Origin: Paragordius varius
Taxonomy: Eukaryota > Nematomorpha
Direction: 5' to 3'
Assembly (NCBI GenBank): GCA_964247055.1
Contig: OZ176051.1
Coordinates: 11,532,001-11,596,000 of the forward strand
DNA length: 64,000 nucleotides
Positions 1 through 12,953 of the stretch are shown piece after piece. Positions within the stretch are counted from its first letter, which is position 1. Every line of letters starts with the position of its first letter. Below the pieces are notes generated by a model. It ran no database searches. It was not told the DNA's origin and worked only from the letters and a program-made list of their open reading frames with translations. The position numbers were made by a program, and so were the translations under genes.

Positions 1-2140
1 ATCAATCGATGTGCTAAACAAACAATGCTTAGGCTGCAAAAGATGGGGTTTTAATCAAAATGTACCAAACCACAGGAAAGATCAGTAGTATTGCACACCA
101 ACCACCGAGATAAACGTAAGACTCGAGACGAATTCAGTATGACACCGGGTCGTCCGTATCAATCATCAATCGTTACACCTGAAAAATGGATGACAACAGT
201 CCAAAACCCAAGAAAGTGGTTGACTATGGGGCAAATGGGAATGTTAAATCTTGAAGAATGGTTAGAATGTGTCGCTTGTAAAAAAGGCCTACCTTTAATT
301 TTTGGTTGGTATTTGATTAAGGTATTTAACAATATGCATTGAAATTGTGTTTAAACTCTTTAAATAAAAATTAACTTTTTTGTGAAAAAATAGGTAAAGG
401 GATCCACAGCTAAGTAAGATCCAACCGCTAAAACCATATAAGGAAGAAATAGCATGTTTAGGAAACGCTATTAAACATAGATCCATTAAAGAATACAATG
501 GGGATCTCAGACTTGGGGCGAATTTAAGAAGTTACTATCTTCAGGTATTTGACGTAGCCACAGCCCTCCTGCGAGGTGGTTTTTTTAAGTAGGGTTGCAT
601 AAAACCTTTCCATTTTGGACTTAAAGGACTCCTATTACTAAATCCCAATATATAATGAGAGCCAACACCTTTCAACAAACGCAAACTCATTGAGTACCAA
701 TCAAAGACTCCCTTTCGGGGTATGATCAGAACCCAATATTTATCAACGAGTCATGGATCGATTGATGATCGAGCCCCGCTTCTATAAGATCACGAGTTAC
801 TAACCGGAACAGATTTAGAGCTAAACAAAACTACATCAAGATTTACGAAAATTGCAAATGCGGTTCTTAAATTCGAATAAGTTTAAGCTTTTCCATCTGC
901 AGTCGGTTACTTAGGGTCCTAAAAAACAAATGGTAACTCCAAGTCCAAAATAAAGGTCATAAAAAATTACCTAGGGTCGGTTCACCGAATAGTCTCAAAT
1001 CCTTTTTTAGCATATTTGCTTTTAATCTTATTATTTTATCTCTGCATGAGAAGATAATTCCTTTGACGTTTTTTATGCGGACCCAGAGGTAGGGAATGGG
1101 ATTCGATGCACGAACAATGCTATTATTGGAGAAAAAGCTAATTAAAACACTCAAATTAATGACATTTAACCCAGAATTACCGATATAAGGGTTTGGTTGG
1201 CATATATCACATAACGCCTCAAAAAACAAAACAACCAATAGCTCATGCATCAAAGTGCACTGTAGCGGAAAACAACTATTCTATAATACAGTGAGAAGAC
1301 AAGGCGATACTGATTGCTTTTGAGTTTAAAACAAATATAGGTAATTTGAATTACAGACCATAAGGCACTGAAATTATTTGGAAATCAGCCCAATTTAAAT
1401 AACTTAAACAATACTAAACTAATCTGGATATATAAAGTGTCTGAATTAATCTATATAAAATACAACACAAAAAAGTTATAATTTAGCAGACCCGCTATCT
1501 CGTTCAATTAGAGACAATAATTTAGAAAATCAAGAGGTTGACTAGTCAGAAAATATTATGCTTATCCGTTGCGAAAATATAAAAATGGAAATAATAAGAG
1601 TAGGTATCAAAAATATCAAAACTTTGAGAGTAAAAAGACTTCAATATCAAATGATCGGTCACATGAGGAATCGAAACTCTTTAGATATATTAGAAACTTA
1701 TTATAAAATTTATGTCTGCTTCTAAACTAGAATGATAGGCTATTAATTCAGAAGGTAGAGCAGGCCAATGAACTATTAAACGTAGGTGACATAGGTAATG
1801 GTATGAAGGAAAAGGCAAAAGATGTTATATATTCGGGTCTAAATAAAGGCATAGCGACTCTCAAATTTCGCCTGAATTGCCAACTCAACTGCCTCAATAT
1901 TATCCCAAACCCTACATATCCATAAATCAAAAATTATTTAGAAACAACTACGTTTAGATATTAGTATTTTTGAATCAATCTTTTATTATATTCCGCTTCA
2001 TTAACACTTAATTACATATTCATTTCAGTTCGATTTAAATTTGGGTAGTTGGATATCCCAGGCTTGTTTAAAATTAAATATATAAAAAATTATCGAGTAT
2101 TTAAATACTTGATGTTACTTATTAAGAGGTAAACATAAAG
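1..2140. other. Unassigned tract with decayed coding remains, less AT-rich than the rest
   Basis: About the first 1.3 kb is visibly richer in G+C than the remainder of the window. Short protein-like stretches occur on the + strand, for example around 100-310, 400-590 and 1560-1930, but no continuous gene can be followed and I recognise no family. It may be an old insertion of foreign or element origin. No terminal repeats are visible within the window, and the left edge is cut by the window start. No function is proposed. Confidence 0.3.
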
Positions 2141-2145
2141 GTTAG

Positions 2146-2173
2146 CCATATATATATATATATATATATATAT
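2146..2173. repeat. (TA)n microsatellite
   Basis: A short uninterrupted TA run lies just left of the Penelope-like inverted repeat. Penelope-like elements are often found next to such simple repeats. Confidence 0.8.
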
Positions 2174-2217
2174 GCATAAGATATATATAGAAATAATGCA
2201 AAATATACATTATTTGT

Positions 2218-3862
2218 TAAATTTATTATAAAAATTAAGCTGAAATGCGTACAAATATAAAAAATATATATTTTAATTTTCGACTTTAATAGTAAAGTCT
2301 TTATCGAAAAAATATTAAATGAATTGTAACGTAATAAGATGCCTTATATAGTGTGATATAGGTAATTGATGAAAAAAACCAGTAACATTAAAAATTATTG
2401 TATACTGGAAAAAATCAATTACCTTTACAACATTATAAAAGACATAAATATGATAAGTGTTATGGATGTGTGATAATTATAGTGGAAGACAATATTAGGC
2501 CATCGTCCCCATTAAGTGATGCATTGTTTTTCTTGATTTCTATTGACTCGCGTATGAGACGCTTGTTGTAGTTTTCTATATTTGTAATCACCTTGGTGTC
2601 CGCAATGAAGTGTCCTTCCTTGCAAACATGTTCAGATAAACCTGAGGTGGGTTTATTAAGACGAATTGGGAGTGTTCACGTCAACGGACGTCTATACTTC
2701 TACCACTTTCACCTATATAGACGCTTTCACATGAACATGTGGCCTTGTATATACCAGGTAGTCTGTTCTTGGGTATCGGATCTTTGTATTTGATTAGGTT
2801 GATCAGTTTTGTCATTGGCTTATACACTGTACGGATATTAAATTTATTGAGAATATTACCGATTTTGGTGGTAACATTATTAATGAAAGGTAAGGTGGCT
2901 GTGGATACAAAATTGTCATCTACCTAAACGCTCACTCACACCACCACCCAGCTCAAAAACACTCAATTATTAAAACACTCATCCATAGAGCCTATGACCT
3001 ATGTGACTCAGCATCTCTAACCACAGAATTATCAAATCTCAAACATACGTTCCAACGAAATGGCTACTCCAAACAACTTTTTGATAAAATTCTTCACAAA
3101 ACCTCAAATAAAAAAGATGACAATTTTGTATCCACAGCCACCTTACCTTTCATTAATAATGTTACCACCAAAATCGGTAATATTCTCAATAAATTTAATA
3201 TCCGTACAGTGTATAAGCCAATGACAAAACTGATCAACCTAATCAAATACAAAGATCCGATACCCAAGAACAGACTACCTGGTATATACAAGGCCACATG
3301 TTCATGTGAAAACGTCTATATAGGTGAAAGTGGTAGAAGTATAGACGTCCGTTTACGTGAACACTCCCAATTCGTCTTAATAAACCCACCTCAGGTTTAT
3401 CTGAACATGTTTGCAAGGAAGGACACTTCATTGCGGACACCAAGGTGATTACAAATATAGAAAACTACAACAAGCGTCTCATACGCGAGTCAATAGAAAT
3501 CAAGAAAAACAATGCATCACTTAATGGGGACGATGGCCTAATATTGTCTCCTATTTGGAATTATATATTAATAGAATAACAATATCACTTTAATCAATCC
3601 ACTATAATTATCACACATCCATAACACTTATCATATTTATGTCTTTTATAATGTTGTAAAGGTAATTGATTTTTTCCAGTATACAATAATTTTTAATGTT
3701 ACTGGTTTTTTCATCAATTACCTATATCACACTATATAAGGCATCTTAATACGTTACAATTCATTTAATATTTTTTCGATAAAGACTTTACTATTAAAGT
3801 CGAAAATTAAAATATATACTTTTTATATTTGTACGCATTTCAGCTTAATTTTTTTAATAAAT
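2218..3862 (+). mobile_element. Penelope-like retroelement fossil arranged as an inverted repeat
   Basis: The right arm (about 3116-3862, + strand) encodes the end of a Penelope-type reverse transcriptase and a GIY-YIG endonuclease. Visible motifs are the HHHPAQK block near 2940 and GIYKATC...VYIGESGRS near 3270-3340, followed by an RLIRESIE-like end and a 3' untranslated part. The left arm (about 2218-2920) is an almost exact reverse-complement copy of the endonuclease and 3' part. A unique centre of about 195 bp holds the end of the RT. Inverted partial copies of this kind are known for this family. The element is 5'-truncated and broken by a few lesions. The close match between arms suggests it is fairly young. 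Confidence 0.9.
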
Positions 3863-3954
3863 TTCATAAATATAATGCGTAATTCCCTCAACTTTAATAT
3901 ATATTATTTGTGTTTATATTTATATTAAATGTGATATTAATAAAAAAAGTACAC

Positions 3955-4795
3955 TTATTTTGGCCTTAGAATCAACTAACCATATTTTGCAAAAATAGTG
4001 TAAAAAATGGCGTCAAATTAGTTTGATACGGAACTTTTTGAAAACTAAATTTTATTTAGATAATTTCGCTTTTTCATATAATTATTTTAGAATCATAAAT
4101 TTAAATTTAAACCGCTTCTTTCAGTAGTTTTAGGATATCATTTTGAATATTGTCTGGGGTATTTAGATACCCCAATTCGAATCGCAGTGTTGATGTTATA
4201 TAAATACAAACGTTTGCCATGATTTCAAATTATTCCATATTTTAAAATATTTAATTTTAAAAATGGGGTGTCTAGCTACCGCAACTTAATCAAAGAACTG
4301 AAATAAATGTGTCGTATCCAAGTGTTAAAGTTATTATTTACTAAAATTTTATTTTTTAATTATTTACCGAGCACAAACTGTTGGCAAAAATATGAAATAA
4401 TCAAATTAAATTTTTTAGATTTTCTCGAATTAACATTCCATTACCTTTTGGGAATTTTATCCCAGAGCGATTGAAAATTAAAATATCTTAAAAAGTAATT
4501 AAGCTAATTAGCCGAATTTAAAACTATGCTCTCTTTAGATATTTCTTCGATCAAATTAAGTAATACCCCAGACTAAATTTAAGTTAAGATTTTTAAAAAA
4601 CTACTGAAGGAAACGGTCACAATTTAAATATATGTTTCACTTGATAAAAATTATATAAACATGCCAGATTATCTTCATAAAATTTTGTTTTGAAAAAAAA
4701 GTTCCATGTGAAACTACTTCGACGCCATTTTTATTTTACAAAATTTTTGCAAAATATCGGCTTCATTTGATTCTAAGGGTAAAATTAAAGCTAAT
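3955..4795. mobile_element. Foldback/MITE-like element with roughly 200-bp inverted arms
   Basis: The left arm (about 3958-4160) and right arm (about 4565-4790) are imperfect reverse complements. Shared blocks are TTAGAATCAA at the outer side, AAAAATGGCGTC, a TCTTTCAGTAGTTTT-type block, and GTCTGGGGTA at the inner edge. No coding potential is seen. The central part holds a segment that recurs at 4983-5106. Family unknown; a non-autonomous DNA transposon is likely. Confidence 0.65.
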
Positions 4796-5106
4796 TTTTT
4801 ATTTAAATTAGATCTAACATTGATAGAAATAGAAAAAGCGGTTTATTTTGTATTATTTTTAATTTTACCATTTCACACATGTCAGGTTGACGGTATCATT
4901 CGGTTTTGGCTTAAAATATGTAACAGCAAGTAATTTTGAATAAATTTTTTATATATTTCTGTTTATTAATGTTTATAATTGCAAAACTTTGCCATGGTTT
5001 CGATTCCTTCCATATTTTTTTAAAATTCCATTTTAAACAGGCTTGGGGTATCCACCTACCCCAATTTGTATCGAAGCAATGTGGATGTGTTGTATCCAAG
5101 TGTTAG
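4213..5106 (+). repeat. Diverged direct repeat pair of about 115-125 bp (4213-4326 and 4983-5106)
   Basis: Both copies run from a TTTGCCATG start through a GGGGTATC/GGGGTGTC block to a GTATCCAAGTGTTA end. The first lies inside the foldback element and the second about 190 bp outside it. The second copy may therefore be a remnant of another copy of the same element. Confidence 0.6.
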
Positions 5107-5961
5107 GCGCATTATACAAAAATATTAAAAAATGTAATAAAATTCCCAAACTTTTTTGCCGCCATTTTTTCAATAGCTAATAAAACAGGCAAATAAATTT
5201 ATATTATAATAAAAATGTACATTAACTTTAAGATTTAAAGCTACGTTTAACCAATAACTTATATATACCGATTTTATATCCTCTGGTTTATCATGCTGAA
5301 CTATCCCAATTTTTAACTCTGGAAGTTAATAACTGTAAATAATATTAGGTATTTTAGCTTCATCGTTTTATAATTAAACTTTAACTAAATAATTTTCCTT
5401 CTAGTTTATTTAAGAAATTGAGCTCTATCGTTTAGAACTATCCCAAATCGTAAGCTAGACAAAAAAATTACTGTATTGTTACTATTATATAAATAAATAA
5501 ATTATGAACAAAATTAAAATAAACAAATTTACAATCAAATATTGTAATGAATAGAAATCTCAATTCAGCATTAAAATTTAACTAATCAGTAACTCAAATT
5601 CAAATATATACCTAACAATAAATTGTAATTTTAATTATAAAAAATGTTGCTTTTGTTTGAAATGTTGTCATTGATTTAAAAAATGTTGGTTTGATTAACA
5701 AAATGTTGCGTTTGCTTGAAAATGATGTTGCGTTTGCCGGAAAAAATGTCGCGTTAACTGAAAAATTAATATTTTTGTTATAAATTGGTAAACCACATCA
5801 TAATCCGAATCCTGATACATATTATGTATTTTATCAAGATATATTTTGTGTTCACTCTCGCGTTCATATTATTTTATTGATTTACAAGTGATGTGATGCA
5901 CATTCATTTCTAAGAGTGCTATATTTAAAATGTAAATTTCTACCCGAGGAAATGATATATA
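5107..5961. other. Gene-free stretch with a degenerate short tandem repeat
   Basis: AT-rich sequence upstream of the MGAT4-like gene. The only structure seen is at about 5640-5765, where an AAAATGTTG[C/G]GTTTG-type unit recurs about five times with a period of roughly 25-30 bp. No promoter element can be named with confidence. Confidence 0.55.
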
Positions 5962-8168
5962 ATGAAACCAGTTATATATACTAAATTTTTTTTGATAATT
6001 ATTATAATCACTATTACTTTATTCATATACCTTTATCGCAAAATAAATTATTTTACCAATAGTCTAAATCAACTTAACGAAAAGTATATGAATACTCTCC
6101 CAACCAACTCTCAGTATAATATTGAATTCGTAATACTTTTATATATCTTATCTAATGTTTTTTTATGTATATCTAGCGAAAAAATTGATAATGATTTAGA
6201 TATGTTATCTTCGACTCAAATTCCATACTACATTAATAAAAATAATAATGGTAAACGTTCCAGAGAAGACCTTTTAAGCCATTTATATGTCTCTCCTCCT
6301 AATAATTTTAACAATAGATCGACCCGATTTAAATATAATAATGAATTTTGTGCAATATGTTACCAAATTTTAACATCGTTTTTTCCACACCTTAAAGGTC
6401 AATCCAGTTTAAACCCAATATATCTTTCTCAACATAATTACAGTGCTGTAAAACCATTTTCAAGTAAATATTTATTTAATGAAATGTTGTTGGATGACAT
6501 AAGCAACTTTTGATATTAAAGTTTTAGAAAATACTTACTATCTAAATTTTAATTAATTTTAATAATATATTTTAGCCGTATTAATATAATTAATTAATGT
6601 GTTTAAATAAATTTTCTAACATATTCATAAATTACAGTTTTCTAATAACTCATGCTAAAACATGTGTTACATTAATATTTATTTTAATCTATTAGAATAT
6701 TATCAAACCAAGTATTTTATTTTTTTGGTTTTTGGAAAGTTGAAGTGTAAGTTAAATACCTAGTCTCACGTCAATACATTGATTGATTTTAAAACTATAA
6801 GCTTTATAAACATTATTTGATAATTTTTCCTCAAAATGATTTTGTAAAAGTACTGATTTTTAGAATATGCTATTGGTATACCTAGCGCAGAACGGATTTC
6901 TACCAATTATCTGATCGAAACATTAAGATCCATATTAGTTGGAACTTCTGAAAAACAATTAAACTTAATGACAGTCTATGTTTTACTTACAGGGGTATAT
7001 TTTTCATCCTTTTACTTTTTTTAACCAAATATTAAAAAAATTATTTTTATAGAGACAAAAATATATTATCAATCAATCGCAAGCTATAAATCAAAGGTAT
7101 ATTTTGTTAATTATTTAACATTTTTGTTTTATTGAATTAAGTTTCTTTCTTTTTTTAATTAAAAGTCTATATTTTTATCATACACAATTATTTTAGATTT
7201 GGTCAATATGTTAGGAAAGGATATTTAGTTTTAGCTACGACACCCCTAAATTTTTATCCAAATTGGAATGATGTTAAACCTAGCCTAGGAGATTCTGCCG
7301 ATCGAACTAGGTATGATTCCAAAATAAAATTTATTATCGAAAAATTTCTATGGAGGTGTCAGAAAACAAAAAATAAACCATATCAATACTTAATGTGATT
7401 AAACTTTTTTTGGGAAGACTCATTTTTATAAAAAATGCTAAAAAAGAATGTTAGTCAAAAATGATTTGTGATATATTCGGATAGCACCATTTTGGATCTA
7501 AAATGCAATATTTTATGTAATAATAAAACATAGTTTGCCAGAGTTAGGGTTAAAATGAGATAGGGGGGAACATCAGTGTTTAGAATCCAAATTCACATTG
7601 CACATAATATATTAAAAACTGAGCTGCCAACTGTTTCTTAAATTTTTATCATAAATTATTTATTTATAAATAAAAAGGCTAAATATTTGATAAACAATAA
7701 ATAATAGTACATAAATTAAGGTTTTGATTGACTGAGTTTCGAGATTTATACAGTAAAGCGTTTAAAATCCAAAAATTAGATTCTTTAGGCGATCTCAAAA
7801 ATTTGCATATGGTTTTTTTGAAGCAAACTTTTAAAGAAATTATGTTTAAAATCATCCCGTTACTTTGTGATTAGGCCATTTAGGAGAGAAAGAAAAAATA
7901 TTTTTTCTCAAACATTACAAACTTAACTTATTATATAAAAAATTTTTTACAGCATAAATATTATGGAAATTATACATTAAAAACGTCTTTATATTATTTA
8001 TTCATCTCAAGTACTTAACGGGTAAATCATTTCTATTTAAAAATAAAAAGACTGGTGCATAATACTAACTGTTTTCCCCCATACATGAAATTTTGAAATT
8101 TAAATACTTTTTAGACGCTTCTTTTGAAAACACAGCTTCTTAAAAGTTTTTTTCCTAATTGAACATAC

Positions 8169-8201
<33 letters not shown>

Positions 8202-9271
8202 CAGTCGTATATTTTTGCCCCAAAATATTATTATATTACTTTATGAAACATTATTATGTAATATGTAAATATATGGTCTAGGTGGCGCGTTAAACAAATA
8301 CTCGATTTTGTCTATCTTATGTTGTGGTCCTATAACAAAAGCCAATACTACATACAGGTTATTTTGGAAATTCATTTTTTAGCTAATGCTTTAATAATTA
8401 TTTTAAAGAACTCAAACTTTTAAAACAAATTTTTTCCTAATTAGTTAGAGGATGATCTAGCCGCCAAATATAATTTTATGTTATACATTGAGAAAACGAT
8501 TCAGGAAACTCACAGTAAATGGTGTATCTTAGATTTTTGTTCACTGGGTTTTATTGGTATATCTATTGGGTTTTTTTGTATTTTTACAATTCCCTAAAAT
8601 TTTATTATATATATATATATATATATATAATATTATTTGCAGGAAAATTGTTTCATAGCTCAGAAATTCCTAAATTAACGACTTTCTTTGCCCTGTTTCA
8701 TTTGAGTAAACCCATAGATTGGTTACTCGGAAATTATGTTGAAGTTATGTATTGTACACCTCAACTCACAAAGGTAATGTGACATAACTATAATTTTTGT
8801 TAGTTTTAAACGATGTCCATTTGATATTTATTACAGAAGAAAAATAATTGTATATATATAGTCATGTATCCTTTTTTTATCAAAAATTTATTTTCTTCCG
8901 TAAAATGGGTATAAATATTTGGTAAAGAATGGAAAAAACAAGAGCTTTATGGTAAAACAATATCATATTCATCAAAAAGTATAAGATTTACCATAGAGCT
9001 CTTGTTTTTTCTATTATTTACCAAATATTTATACCCATTTAACGAAAAAAAATAAATTTTTGATAAATACATGATGTATAATATACCTATGATATTTAAA
9101 TTTTTTATATGAATTATTCATACGCTGTGATTAACAATTTTTTATGTTACTGTGTAAACGACAGATAGATTGTGCACAAATAATAAAATCTAAAGTTTTG
9201 CGCTTTACCCCAATGTTTCAGCATTTGGGTCTGGAATCATCGTTAAAAGGAAAGAAACAAGACTTAAAAGT

Positions 9272-9305
<34 letters not shown>

Positions 9306-12300
9306 ATTTACAATTCAAATTCACCCTTGAACAATTCAAATACGCCCTCGAACAATTAAAATTCACCCTAAAAATAAATTACGTGTTTTCGGGATAATAT
9401 AACTCATCATTAATATGAAATATATTTTTACGACATAGTTTTTTATTTTTGGCATTATATTAATTTTAAACAGAATTTTAATCTTAAAAATATCATAAAA
9501 AAGAGATAATTTTTTTAAAAAACACAAATTTATTTTAGAGTGATTTGAATTGTTCAAGGGTGATTTTGATTTGTTCAAGGGTGAATTAGAACTGTAAGTA
9601 TATGTAATCGAAAATGTTTTAGGATAAATATAGTAGCCTCTTTATAATTAGCCCTTATTTTAAATTAACCTGCCTTGGTTATATATTAATTTTTTAACAC
9701 AATTTATAGGAACAATTATAAACCATACCACATGTAAACATGTTTTGGCTTCGCGGGCCTTATTTTTACCCGTAAAATTCGGCGAGTCGCTTTGAAAAAA
9801 TATAACAAACTGATATCAACTATTTATTATACTTTATTCATGGGACTGTAAAAAATTTTACGGCTATATATATATATATCTAATTATTAATAAATATTTA
9901 ATCCGTTTTATACATTTTTAGAAATCAAGGAGTTAAGTTTATTTCATTTAAAAAATTGTTATTTTACGGTTAAAGTAAATAATTTAGGTTTTACGTTTAT
10001 GCTAAGACGATTCTTTTAAAATTTATAATATATTAATTTGATTATTCCAGTTTTGACTCGCTGTAAAAAAAATTTGGGTAAGCTTTAGGGGGGTCACGTG
10101 TTGGACCTCCCCATACTAACTATCAAACAATAAAAAAATAAGTTTCCCCCTTTTTGCTTATACAGGTGTTAGCCTGCATTTTTACTGCCTTTTGTAATTT
10201 AAGTTCTGTCAATTTGCAAGTATCAATAATAAAATTACCATTAATTTAAAATGTAAATTTTACACTTTATATAGTGGTGTACATCATATCTTTTTTGTTA
10301 GGTTTCTTCCTTTGAAACAGAACTATTTTTGGCACCGCATAAGAATCCATCAGCGACCCTTTCTACGACCCTCAAAACATATCTTAGCTATGATATAAAG
10401 CGGTGGTATGATCGAAAAATATTTTTTTGGTCTTTTGAACCCAAACGCGGCGACACCATAATTGTTGAATTCGATAGCGCACAAATCCTTAAACAGTATA
10501 TATTTATGTATTTATATGGATAATATTGGATCAAAATGTATTGTGTATGCCTTGGATATTTTTTTCGTAAGGAATATTCATTAAATTTTAAGGAAAAAAG
10601 AATGTAAAAATACAATTTATTGAAAACAATATACTACTTAAATCCTATTTTTTCTTATCCTGAGACAGTTGATTTTGTCAATCCACAAATAATCCGATTC
10701 CCCACCAACTCCAATTTTATAATTTGCGACAGATTATTTTTTTATGTAAAAATAAAATCTATCCTATATATATACCATTTACAGTTCAAATTCACCCTAA
10801 AAATAAATTATGTGTTTTGGAACTGATATAACTTATCAGTTTATTATTTTTTCGATATTATTTTAATTTAAATTAAATTTACATTTTTTAAAATTATATA
10901 AAAATATAGGTAATTTTTAATCTAAAAAAACATATTTTATATTTGAAGGTGAATTAAAATTGTTCAGGGTTAATGAGAAAGTTTTTAAGATTAAAAAGCG
11001 ATATTACTAAGCATTAAGACCAAAAATATTAAATTAAAATCAAAATATTAATGTATTATATATAGGCTTTCATTTCATTGTTTTCAAAATATTGCCTCAT
11101 ATTTATTTAATTCTTCTATCATTGGAAAAATCGGTTTATTATCTTCCGCACATATAAACTAGGGACATATTGATATTAAAGTTAATTTTTAACAAATAAT
11201 GAAATTTGACATATTCCAAAAATGATAAAAATTATATTTTATTTTTTTGCCCCATCCCTCTAAAGTATCACAATTAAATCGGGTCATGAAGATCATTACA
11301 AGGATCGATTGTACGATACCGCTTTGGAGATTAGATTTGCCGATGATTCACTTATGTCACAAACGCTAAAAAAGTTATTACATGAATACTACTATAGTAA
11401 TAATAAATATAATAAAAATGCCTTCGAGAATAATTCAATCTTTCCGCCGCGAAAATTGAGGGATCAACATACCTCCTTAAGCAGAGAATATGAATTTGCG
11501 GAAAATCTTAAATACATTTCATTAGCACAATATTTATTTGTACCCAATATGCGCAATGATTACTCGAATAACCTTAACCGTAGCCAAAAAGGAACAATTG
11601 ATAAGCAACATAATACTACTTATTATTACCTCCCTACTCAGGATTCTATCAATAAAAATCATTTAACTTCAACTTTATCTACGACGGAGCCAATTACAAA
11701 CACAATTAAATGCCATAGAAAAAGTTGGTTGGGTATCGAACCATCCTTATTTTATACATGCTTGTCTCCTGAAGAATTGTATCTTGCAAGTTATGAATCC
11801 TTGCAGCAAAGTATGTTTTATATTTAACAAACACCCCATAGTTAGATTTGTGAAAAATAATAAAGTATTTCTTTCGGATATTTAAACAGGGTCCTAGTTT
11901 TTGTAGATGAAACCGCATCATACATCTGTTGAGAACTGTTTGATTTTATTTTACCATGGTGTAAAACTAAAATATTTATTTACATTAAAATAGTATTTTT
12001 ATATATATTAAATAATTAAAAAAAATTAATGAATTTTAAATGCAAACATTGTTTATTTTTATATTTTATAAGGTCATGATGCTAATATCTTAAACTATTG
12101 GAACCATTTATAAAACATTGTATATTAAATTATATTATTGGAAATACTATTCATTATTAGATTATATCCCTATTGCTATGGTCAATCAAAATGGCATTTT
12201 TGATGTAAACATAACGGACAGGCTAATAAATTTATTAGGAGTTACGCCAGATCCTATTCCCATATCGAGTATAAGGATACGAATATATGCGAATTCCACT

Positions 12301-12327
12301 TTTTGGGTCTCTATAAGTGAGGTTTGA
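5962..12327 (+). CDS. MGAT4-like alpha-1,3-mannosyl-glycoprotein beta-1,4-N-acetylglucosaminyltransferase
   Basis: This model has eleven exons: 5962-6463, 6864-6994, 7053-7096, 7197-7310, 8282-8357, 8445-8556, 8643-8773, 9165-9269, 10302-10495, 11266-11810 and 12161-12327. They join to 706 aa with all GT/AG borders and phases consistent. GnT-IV (family GT54) adds beta-1,4-GlcNAc to the alpha-1,3-mannose arm of N-glycans in the Golgi. Residues about 9-27 form a signal-anchor. Family blocks are AIGIPSAER, GDSADRTRWRVKQ, YYIQ followed by LEDD (about residue 290), SLGFIGKLFHSS, KPIDWLLG, and RFTPMFQHLGLESSL, then a C-terminal region with KIFFWSFEP and the final NSTFWVSISEV. Vertebrate MGAT4 is about 535 aa. 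The excess here comes from a longer stem and a polar, Asn/Ser-rich insertion in exon 10. Introns carry MITEs and (TA)n runs. AATAAA lies about 40 nt after the stop. Confidence 0.93.
8172..8202. repeat. (TA)n microsatellite in MGAT4-like intron 4
   Basis: Perfect TA run. Similar runs lie in intron 6 (about 8606-8629) and intron 8 (about 9275-9302), the latter directly next to an ACCATTT-ended MITE. Confidence 0.85.
8861..9075. mobile_element. Palindromic MITE, family C copy 1
   Basis: The roughly 215 bp form a nearly complete palindrome. GTCATGTATCC at the left is mirrored at the right, and the arms containing AAAAATTTATTTT and GGGTATAAATATTTGG pair across a short AT-rich centre. A second copy is at 48492-48698, where TA target duplications are visible. 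It is a non-autonomous Tc1/mariner-type element in MGAT4-like intron 7. Confidence 0.8.
9303..9600. mobile_element. MITE family A, copy 1
   Basis: Termini ACCATTTACAATTCAAATTC and its inverted counterpart enclose about 300 bp of AT-rich filler. Just inside each end, units like GAACAATTCAAATTCACCCT are tandemly repeated. Other copies lie at 10774, 12626, 14567 and 57066. This one is in MGAT4-like intron 8. Confidence 0.8.
9735..10112. mobile_element. Degenerate hAT-type non-autonomous element
   Basis: The left part carries TTCGCGGGCC and the right part GTGTTGGACCTCCCC, resembling the ends of the GGGGTGTCCAAC hAT-type elements found elsewhere in the window. It lies in MGAT4-like intron 8. The borders are approximate. 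Confidence 0.35.
10774..10976. mobile_element. MITE family A, copy 2 (right end eroded)
   Basis: It begins ACCATTTACAGTTCAAATTC and continues with the family's AAAATAAATTATGTGTTTT block. The right end keeps only GGTGAATTAAAATTGTTC. It lies in MGAT4-like intron 9. Confidence 0.75.
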
Positions 12328-12917
12328 TTTTAAAACAGTTTTTATTTTACCATTGGAACCCGCTCTAAATAAAAGGGATATATATTTTATAATCTTTCGA
12401 ATTTTTGTTAAATGCTCTAATAGCTAAAATAAACCGGAATTAAAATAATATTTTTCACTGGTTTTCTTTTCTACATAAACGGTAATTAATTTATGCAATT
12501 TTTATGTCTTATTATAACGTAGTTTGCGAATAAGTCAACATACTAGGAGTTTTTATATGCAAAAACTTTATTTTCGGGTTGCTTTCGTTATACAGTATTT
12601 AGTCGATTATAAAATATCAATTCTATCACCCTTAAACATTCAAATTCACCCATGAATGTTTTTAATTCACCTTAAAAATAAATTGTCGGGCTAATATAAC
12701 CATTATTAACATGAAATATATATTTATGACATAGTTTATTATTTTATCAGTATTTTAGTTTTAAAAATATTAAAATATAACTAATTTTAATCTTAAAAAA
12801 CATTTAATTTATTGTAGGGTGAATTTGAATTGTAAATGGTATATTTCACTTTGCTGTGTATATGCATTTCTACTCATTCTATATTGCGTTTATATTGATC
12901 GTATAATTAATAAAATT

Positions 12918-12953
<36 letters not shown>

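Noticed and set aside
7357-7405. Possible MGAT4-like exon starting with a WRCQ-type sequence
   Set aside because: It resembled the expected block after GDSADRTR but soon hits a stop, while 8282-8357 gives a far better match in the correct phase, leading straight into LEDD.
10620-10826. Open stretch on the + strand
   Set aside because: It overlaps a family A MITE and lies in an MGAT4-like intron; AT-rich chance frame.
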